Positions 13,842 through 17,114 of a DNA stretch of 17,114 nt are shown piece by piece. Position numbers and translations under genes: made by a program. The notes under the pieces were generated by a model. The model did not search any database and had not been told where the DNA came from. It saw only the letters and a list, made by a program, of their open reading frames with translations. This stretch comes from Nitrososphaera sp. UBA210. Lineage in GTDB: Archaea > Thermoproteota > Nitrososphaeria > Nitrososphaerales > Nitrososphaeraceae. Numbering within the stretch: the first letter of the stretch is position 1; every line of letters begins with the position of its first letter. The stretch is from assembly GCA_002494895.1 (NCBI GenBank), contig DADA01000066.1:1-17114 (forward strand), written 5' to 3'.

Positions 13842-14000
13842 TTGCCCTTCAAGGAGATATACTGCTCCGACTGCAAGACGGTTCTGGCGCGATATTCTAC
13901 AAAGTATTTTTCCGACGGGGATATCAACGAGCTGATGCGCCTGCATTATTCCTCGCACATAAAGAATGGGCACTCCATGGGAACGCGAATTTCGGAATAG
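13842..14000 (+). CDS. 52-aa zinc-finger-like microprotein (CxxC...HxxxH)
   Basis: This short gene reads TTG-initiated MPFKEIYCSDC, then KTVLARYSTKYFSDGDINE and LMRLHYSSHIKNGHSMG, and stops at TAG 13998-14000. The frame is closed by TGA at 13824-13826, so TTG 13842 is the only standard start. Cysteines 8 and 11 with histidines 35, 39 and 44 give a C-x2-C-x23-H-x3-H layout, suggestive of a single zinc site. The composition is that of a real protein, with alternating charged and hydrophobic helix residues. The frame is distinct from that of endA. A TATA box lies at leaderless distance. It sits between endA and the DUF6659-like gene, all co-oriented. The function is unknown; nucleic-acid or protein binding is a guess. 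Confidence 0.72.
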   Translation: MPFKEIYCSDCKTVLARYSTKYFSDGDINELMRLHYSSHIKNGHSMGTRISE

Positions 14001-14010
14001 CTGTAAACGA

Positions 14011-14018
14011 TTTATAAT
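14011..14018 (+). promoter_or_regulatory. TATA box of the second DUF6659-like gene
   Basis: GATTTATAATCC is centred about 25 bases before ATG 14039, a textbook leaderless spacing. Confidence 0.6.
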
Positions 14019-14038
14019 CCCGCCGGCCTCTACGAACC

Positions 14039-14428
14039 ATGCATCGTCGCGGCCTTTGCGAGCAGATCATTAAACTTGATCGCAACATACGCTTCGTCGG
14101 CATTGTAAACGGCAGGGGTGAGGTCATAGAAGGTGGCTTCCAGCAGGGGGTCCAGCCGCTCCTGGATGGGACTGATGAGCAGCAGATGTATATCCAATCG
14201 CTTTCAAACATGACCGTCCTCCAGCAATATAGCGACAGGCTTGGCAGGGTCCGCTACAGCATTACTGAACATGAGAAAGTGACCTTGCTGACTTTTCCGC
14301 TGAACGATGGAATTCTATGCCTTTCCACATCTTCAAGGAGTGATCCCGTCAAGATCCGAGACAAGGTGATGAAGGCGATAAGGAGCAAGCCTCGCACGGC
14401 AGCGAAACCAAATAAACGAACGAAATAG
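14039..14428 (+). CDS. DUF6659 family protein (roadblock/longin-like)
   Basis: This 129-residue cytosolic protein matches the thaumarchaeal DUF6659 pattern: an N-terminal helix CEQIIKLDRNIRFVGIVNGRG, a G-rich turn, PLLDGTDEQQMYIQSLSNM, then LGRVRYSITEHEKVTLLTFPL and a final ILCLSTSS strand. The layout alpha-beta-beta-alpha-beta-beta-beta resembles roadblock/longin domains, which commonly act as scaffolds for small GTPases; that link is inference. The tail (RSKPRTAAKPNKRTK) is strongly basic and probably disordered. ATG 14039 has a clear TATA box. A paralogue is encoded at 11557-11931. It is flanked on both sides by Cys/His microprotein genes in the same orientation. Confidence 0.82.
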   Translation: MHRRGLCEQIIKLDRNIRFVGIVNGRGEVIEGGFQQGVQPLLDGTDEQQMYIQSLSNMTVLQQYSDRLGRVRYSITEHEKVTLLTFPLNDGILCLSTSSRSDPVKIRDKVMKAIRSKPRTAAKPNKRTK

Positions 14429-14476
14429 GGCAAAGGGTTAAATTGAATCGGTAACAGACTACGAACAGTAGCAGGC

Positions 14477-14626
14477 TTGGCTAAAAGGTTCTGCGAGAGC
14501 TGCTTTTATCGTGGAGAGGACAGTGAATTCATGGATGCGGCAGACTTTTGCATGGATTGCATGGGCGTCCATTCCGCGTGTCCGCGTTGCAAGGCAGGTT
14601 TCCACAGCGTCCACGTCATAGAATAG
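14477..14626 (+). CDS. 49-aa microprotein with three CxxC motifs
   Basis: This short gene begins at TTG 14477 and reads MAKRFCESCFYRGEDSEF, MDAADFCMDC, MGVHSACPRCKAGFHSVHVIE, ending at TAG 14624-14626. Cysteine pairs at 6/9, 25/28 and 35/38, plus histidines 32, 42 and 46, could bind two zinc ions in a cross-brace or zinc-ribbon arrangement. Six cysteines in perfect CxxC spacing are unlikely by chance. A TTAAATTG element at 14436-14443 lies about 37 bases upstream and could be the promoter. It is co-oriented with the DUF6659-like gene 48 bases before it. No family name is recognised, and the function is unknown. Confidence 0.75.
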   Translation: MAKRFCESCFYRGEDSEFMDAADFCMDCMGVHSACPRCKAGFHSVHVIE

Positions 14627-14776
14627 TATTTCTTATCCTTCAATCGCTGGTATGTTAGGCTGCAGGGTGATGACGAAGTGAACAGTCCCCCTATTATCTG
14701 CAAATAATGCAGAGAAAATGAAGAGAGAAACTACCGGACTACCGAATTCTACAGCCTTTACCATAAGCAGGGCATC

Positions 14777-15370
14777 ATGACACTCGTTCTGATCATAGAA
14801 CACGCTAATGCTCAAATGATAGAGCGTTTTAACGTACTGCAAGAAATGTTCCGGAAGTTATTTGGCTACGCTGAAAGAAAGCGGATAAAGCTCCACCTGA
14901 TGACTGCAGAGCAGGAGCTCAGATGTGCAGACGTATCGCACCAAAGCGACGAGTTAAAAGGACATAGAAGGAGGACGCTGGAACTGCTTCACGAATATTG
15001 GAAGAAAGAAGACTTTCCGATAAATACGGACTACAATATCAAGACCCCACAGATTCGTGACAGTTACGGGATTCCCTGTGCCATGGCCTATCTGATAGAA
15101 CGATCCGGACATGCAGAGTTGGTAAACCTGCTGGCCACACAAAACAATCTGGTCTATATCGATGACGTAAAAGATGGTCCCTTGATCAGCTGGCTGGAAA
15201 GGTTTGGGCTTTCAAAACAAGAAGCTGCTAGAATCCAGCCACAATATGAGCCTTCTTACTGGCCAGTGTTGGGAATTATCGCCGTACTGATGGTATCCGC
15301 TGCTGCCATCGGGCTGTTTGTACTTTGGATAATGAGGCGCAAGAAAAAACCGGAAGTAGAAAAGGAATAA
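14777..15370 (+). CDS. Tail-anchored membrane protein with a conserved CAxxYLI...IQPxY domain
   Basis: The 197-residue product has a globular domain at about 14-157 and a single membrane helix at about 162-185, followed by a basic tail (MRRKKKPEVEKE). The domain contains HRRRTLELLHEYWKKEDFPIN, RDSYGIPCAMAYLIERSGH, TQNNLVYIDD, LISWLERFGLSKQEAARIQPQY. I recall similar patterns in uncharacterised exported bacterial proteins, but cannot name the family. The N-terminus MTLVLIIEHANAQ resembles the end of a signal peptide with an AxA-like site but lacks a basic n-region. The same frame is open back to TAA 14705 without another start, so the annotated N-terminus may be incomplete or degraded. AGGG lies a few bases before ATG 14777. 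If exported, the domain would face outside. Confidence 0.75.
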   Translation: MTLVLIIEHANAQMIERFNVLQEMFRKLFGYAERKRIKLHLMTAEQELRCADVSHQSDELKGHRRRTLELLHEYWKKEDFPINTDYNIKTPQIRDSYGIPCAMAYLIERSGHAELVNLLATQNNLVYIDDVKDGPLISWLERFGLSKQEAARIQPQYEPSYWPVLGIIAVLMVSAAAIGLFVLWIMRRKKKPEVEKE

Positions 15371-15446
15371 ACACTCACCATGCAGGTTTTCACAATAGCA
15401 TTCAACATACTCGCCTTCTTGTGATAGATTCCTCAAACAAACGGCA

Positions 15447-15461
15447 AGACTAGCCTAGTCT
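15447..15461. repeat. Inverted repeat AGACTAG-C-CTAGTCT
   Basis: Seven-base arms with a single central base lie between the tail-anchored protein gene and the tRNA gene. Another CTAG-cored palindrome occurs at 10774-10785 and one at 4663-4672. Confidence 0.5.
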
Positions 15462-15476
15462 GGTAAGCGTTACTCT

Positions 15477-15492
15477 ATTCGGATTGCCGAAT
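15477..15492. repeat. Hairpin ATTCGG-ATTG-CCGAAT
   Basis: A perfect 6-bp stem with a 4-base loop lies 32-48 bases beyond the 3' end of the tRNA gene on the minus strand. A T5 tract follows on the plus strand at 15508-15512. It could belong to the tRNA trailer or to termination of the plus-strand gene. Confidence 0.45.
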
Positions 15493-15524
15493 CCTGCGGC
15501 GACTCGATTTTTGATAAACGTTAG

Positions 15525-15600
15525 TGCTCCGGCCGGGATTTGAACCCGGGATCTCCGCCTTGAGAGGGCGAAATGCTTAACCGGACTACACCACCGGAGC
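15525..15600 (-). tRNA. tRNA-Glu (anticodon CTC)
   Basis: The minus strand folds into a complete cloverleaf of 76 bases without intron. The acceptor stem is GCTCCGG/CCGGAGC with discriminator A. The anticodon loop CTCTCAA sits on stem TCGCC/GGCGG, giving anticodon CTC, which reads GAG (Glu). The T arm is CCGGG-TTCAAAT-CCCGG and the D loop contains AGTCCGGTTAA. The start GCTCCGGTGGTGTAGTCCGG is typical of archaeal tRNA-Glu. CCA is not encoded. A TATA box (GTTTAAATTTGG, 15624-15632) lies about 28 bases upstream. Confidence 0.96.
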
Positions 15601-15623
15601 CCTTTCAAACTCGATAATCCACC

Positions 15624-15632
15624 AAATTTAAA
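15624..15632 (-). promoter_or_regulatory. TATA box of the tRNA-Glu gene
   Basis: TTTAAATTT on the minus strand is 24-32 bases before the first tRNA base at 15600, so the 5' leader would be very short. Confidence 0.6.
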
Positions 15633-15719
15633 CGCAACCTTGACATCGTCGATAAGAAGAAAATGAGGGATCGCGTAAGTCATGCCGGAAAGCACGTGTT
15701 GTAAGCCATAGCTACAAAA

Positions 15720-15728
15720 ATTTTTATC
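15720..15728 (+). promoter_or_regulatory. TATA box of the DRG GTPase gene
   Basis: AATTTTTATCG is centred about 29 bases before GTG 15754, supporting a leaderless GTG start. Confidence 0.5.
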
Positions 15729-15753
15729 GCCTTGTCACCAAAGGACACTGCAA

Positions 15754-16875
15754 GTGGGAATTCCCGAGAAAATAAAGGAGATTCAGGACCAGATACACAA
15801 GACCCAGATAAACAAGGCCACTGAATTTCATGTCGGATTACTCAAGGCCAAGATCGCACGCCTCAAGCGGGAGCAAGAAGATAACCTTCACGGCAGGACG
15901 GTCCATTCTGGAGGAGAAAATATTGGATTTGACGTAAAGAAAGCCGGCGATGCAACAATAGTTTTCATCGGGCTACCAAGTGTCGGCAAATCGACTCTTC
16001 TTAACAAACTCACCAATGCGAAATCAAAGATAGCTGCATATCACTTCACCACCCTCACGGCTGTTCCGGGCATGATGGACTACAGGGGGGCTCGTATCCA
16101 GGTTCTCGACCTTCCCGGCATTATAGAGGGCGCCTCGGGCGGGAAGGGGTTTGGAAAGCGGGTACTTTCTGTGGCAAGAAATTCCGACCTTGTTCTCATA
16201 GTTCTCGACGTATTTCAGCCGCACCATCTGGAGATTCTAAAGAAAGAACTTTCTGAAGCTGGCATCAAAGTAGACCAAAAGCCTCCTGACGTAGTCATAG
16301 AAAAGACATCAACCGGAGGAGTATCAGTTAATGCTCAGGTCCCAATCAAGGTATCCGAACGGCTTGTCAAGGAAATAGCAAGGCTTTACGGCATACACAA
16401 TGGCAGAATCATTATCCGAGAACCCGGCCTCACTGACGAGCAGCTAATCGACGTCCTGAACGGCAATCGAGTGTACGTTCCATCTCTTGCGGTGCTAAAC
16501 AAGATAGATCTGGTGAATAAGGGCTTTATCCAGGAAGTGCAGGCAAAAATTGGGAACAACTTTATCCCGATATCTGCCGACGCGAACATTAACGTCGACG
16601 CGCTAAAGGAAGCGATGTATCAGAGGCTTGATTTCATAAGGATATACATGCGTCCGAAGGGAGGCGAGACAGATTACAAAGAGCCCATGATAATGAAGAA
16701 TGGGTCAACGATTCAAGATGTCTGCAACAAGATCCATCGCAACATGGCCAAGAATTTTCGCTACGGCATGGTTTGGGGAAAGAGCGCAAAATTTGCAGGG
16801 CAAAAGGTAGGGATCGATCATCAACTGATCGACGAGGACGTACTTACGGTCGTCAAGGTGGCCGGCGCCATCTGA
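15754..16875 (+). CDS. drg: DRG-family GTP-binding protein (Obg/HflX superfamily) with TGS domain
   Basis: Developmentally regulated GTP-binding proteins are conserved ribosome-associated GTPases in archaea and eukaryotes. The 373-residue length is typical. The N-terminal helical region carries KTQINKATEFHVGLLKAKIARL (17-38). The G domain has G1 GLPSVGKS (73-80), G2 around HFTTLTAVPG (97-106), G3 DLPG (119-122) followed by IIEGASGGKGFGKRVLSVAR, G4 NKID (249-252) and G5 SA near 274. The inserted S5D2L-like segment lies at about 165-245. A C-terminal TGS domain spans about 298-373, ending VVKVAGAI. The start is GTG 15754, giving the family N-terminus. The protein is probably ribosome-linked. 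It diverges from the tRNA gene. Confidence 0.96.
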   Translation: MGIPEKIKEIQDQIHKTQINKATEFHVGLLKAKIARLKREQEDNLHGRTVHSGGENIGFDVKKAGDATIVFIGLPSVGKSTLLNKLTNAKSKIAAYHFTTLTAVPGMMDYRGARIQVLDLPGIIEGASGGKGFGKRVLSVARNSDLVLIVLDVFQPHHLEILKKELSEAGIKVDQKPPDVVIEKTSTGGVSVNAQVPIKVSERLVKEIARLYGIHNGRIIIREPGLTDEQLIDVLNGNRVYVPSLAVLNKIDLVNKGFIQEVQAKIGNNFIPISADANINVDALKEAMYQRLDFIRIYMRPKGGETDYKEPMIMKNGSTIQDVCNKIHRNMAKNFRYGMVWGKSAKFAGQKVGIDHQLIDEDVLTVVKVAGAI

Positions 16876-16881
16876 TCCAGA

Positions 16882-16893
16882 GCAAGCGCTTGC
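16882..16893. repeat. Perfect palindrome GCAAGCGCTTGC between convergent genes
   Basis: This 12-base palindrome lies in the 43-base gap between the DRG gene and the convergent cupredoxin gene, together with an ACTAGT palindrome at 16897-16902. It could form a small stem at both 3' ends. Confidence 0.5.
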
Positions 16894-16908
16894 GATACTA
16901 GTGGAACG

Positions 16909-16913
16909 AAAAA
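16909..16913 (-). terminator. T5 tract after the cupredoxin stop codon
   Basis: On the minus strand TTTTT lies 6 bases after the TAA stop of the cupredoxin gene, followed by the palindrome at 16882-16893. This fits a short archaeal termination signal. Confidence 0.35.
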
Positions 16914-16918
16914 CGAAC

Positions 16919-17114
16919 TTATTGGGCGATTATGCTTCCGCGCATCTCAGGATGATACGAGCAGTAATACTCGTATGTCCCCGCGTGATACGCAAGGACA
17001 GCCGCGTTAAAGTGCTGCTCTGGCCGCAGCGGCGCGGTATTCACATTCAGAATATTTTTCAGCTCGTCTTTTATAATCAAGTCGTGGGTTACGACATCCT
17101 TGTTGAGCACGACC
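16919..17114 (-). CDS. Cupredoxin (plastocyanin-like blue copper protein), truncated by the window edge
   Basis: Only the last 65 or so codons are inside the window; the frame is open to the right edge, so the start lies beyond it. The visible part has a complete set of candidate type 1 copper ligands: His in VVTHDLII and Cys, His and Met in YYCSYHPEMRG, with the typical preceding AGTYEYYC strand. It ends shortly after, at SIIAQ, so no C-terminal anchor or domain follows. Such small copper proteins are abundant in ammonia-oxidising archaea, where they are thought to carry electrons in place of cytochrome c. The gene is convergent with drg. Any N-terminal signal peptide or anchor cannot be seen here. 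Confidence 0.9.
   Translation of the reverse strand, partial: VVLNKDVVTHDLIIKDELKNILNVNTAPLRPEQHFNAAVLAYHAGTYEYYCSYHPEMRGSIIAQ

Noticed and set aside
13815..13958. Alternative frame starting at the ATG inside the end of endA (13793)
   Set aside because: It gives a short basic peptide without pattern, whereas the neighbouring frame has the CxxC/HxxxH microprotein.
15525..15600. tRNA gene as an integration site for a mobile element
   Set aside because: No partial tRNA copy, integrase gene or flanking direct repeat is visible in the window.
15663..15704. 13-codon plus-strand mini-ORF between the tRNA and drg
   Set aside because: Too short, with no ribosome-binding site or motif.

Overview
The window looks like a chromosomal segment of an ammonia-oxidising archaeon of the Nitrososphaeria (Thaumarchaeota), probably a Nitrososphaera-like soil lineage. 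The informational genes are archaeal (two-ring Cdc48, aEF-1beta, Pth2, L10e/uL16, EndA, DRG GTPase, geranylgeranyl reductase). Several other families are typical of this phylum: DUF6659-like proteins, a DUF929 thioredoxin-fold protein, a PEF-type C-terminal sorting signal, a Vgb-like propeller and a cupredoxin. Base composition is near 50 % GC throughout. I see no insertion sequence, phage gene or CRISPR array.

Layout. 1-714: 3' part of ctaB (heme O synthase). 711-3624 (minus): a four-gene run of zinc ribbon, aEF-1beta, Cdc48 and a small winged-helix-like protein, read from one TATA box. 3727-4590 (minus): a secreted protein. 4775-5932 (minus) and 5978-6340 (plus): divergent geranylgeranyl reductase and Pth2. 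6337-7239 (minus): an EamA transporter. 7342-8946 (plus): a membrane-anchored beta-propeller. 8994-9428 (plus): DoxX. 9425-10621 (minus): phosphoglycerate kinase. 10786-11346 (minus): an exported His-rich protein with a sorting tail. 11557-11931 (minus) and 12023-12637 (plus): divergent DUF6659-like and DUF929 genes. 12634-13152 (minus) and 13209-13811/14 (plus): divergent L10e and EndA. 13842-15370 (plus): a poorly characterised run containing two cysteine/histidine microproteins (52 and 49 aa), a DUF6659-like protein and a tail-anchored membrane protein. 15525-15600 (minus): tRNA-Glu(CTC). 15754-16875 (plus): DRG GTPase. 16919-17114 (minus): 3' part of a cupredoxin.

The genes fall into a translation and protein quality-control set (aEF-1beta, Cdc48, Pth2, L10e, EndA, tRNA-Glu, DRG) and an envelope/respiration set (CtaB, DoxX, cupredoxin, propeller, exported proteins, lipid saturation by geranylgeranyl reductase). 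Genes are tightly packed. Many have a TATA box about 25-28 nt before the start codon, so leaderless mRNAs are likely, often with GTG or TTG starts.

Most striking observations: (1) four of the five convergent gene pairs overlap by exactly 4 nt through a shared CTAG, each gene using TAG; (2) two overlooked zinc-finger-like microprotein genes flank a DUF6659-like gene; (3) the EndA-like protein lacks the catalytic histidine; (4) Cdc48 ends in a proteasome-docking HbYX tail; (5) phosphoglycerate kinase appears to start at a non-ATG/GTG/TTG codon.
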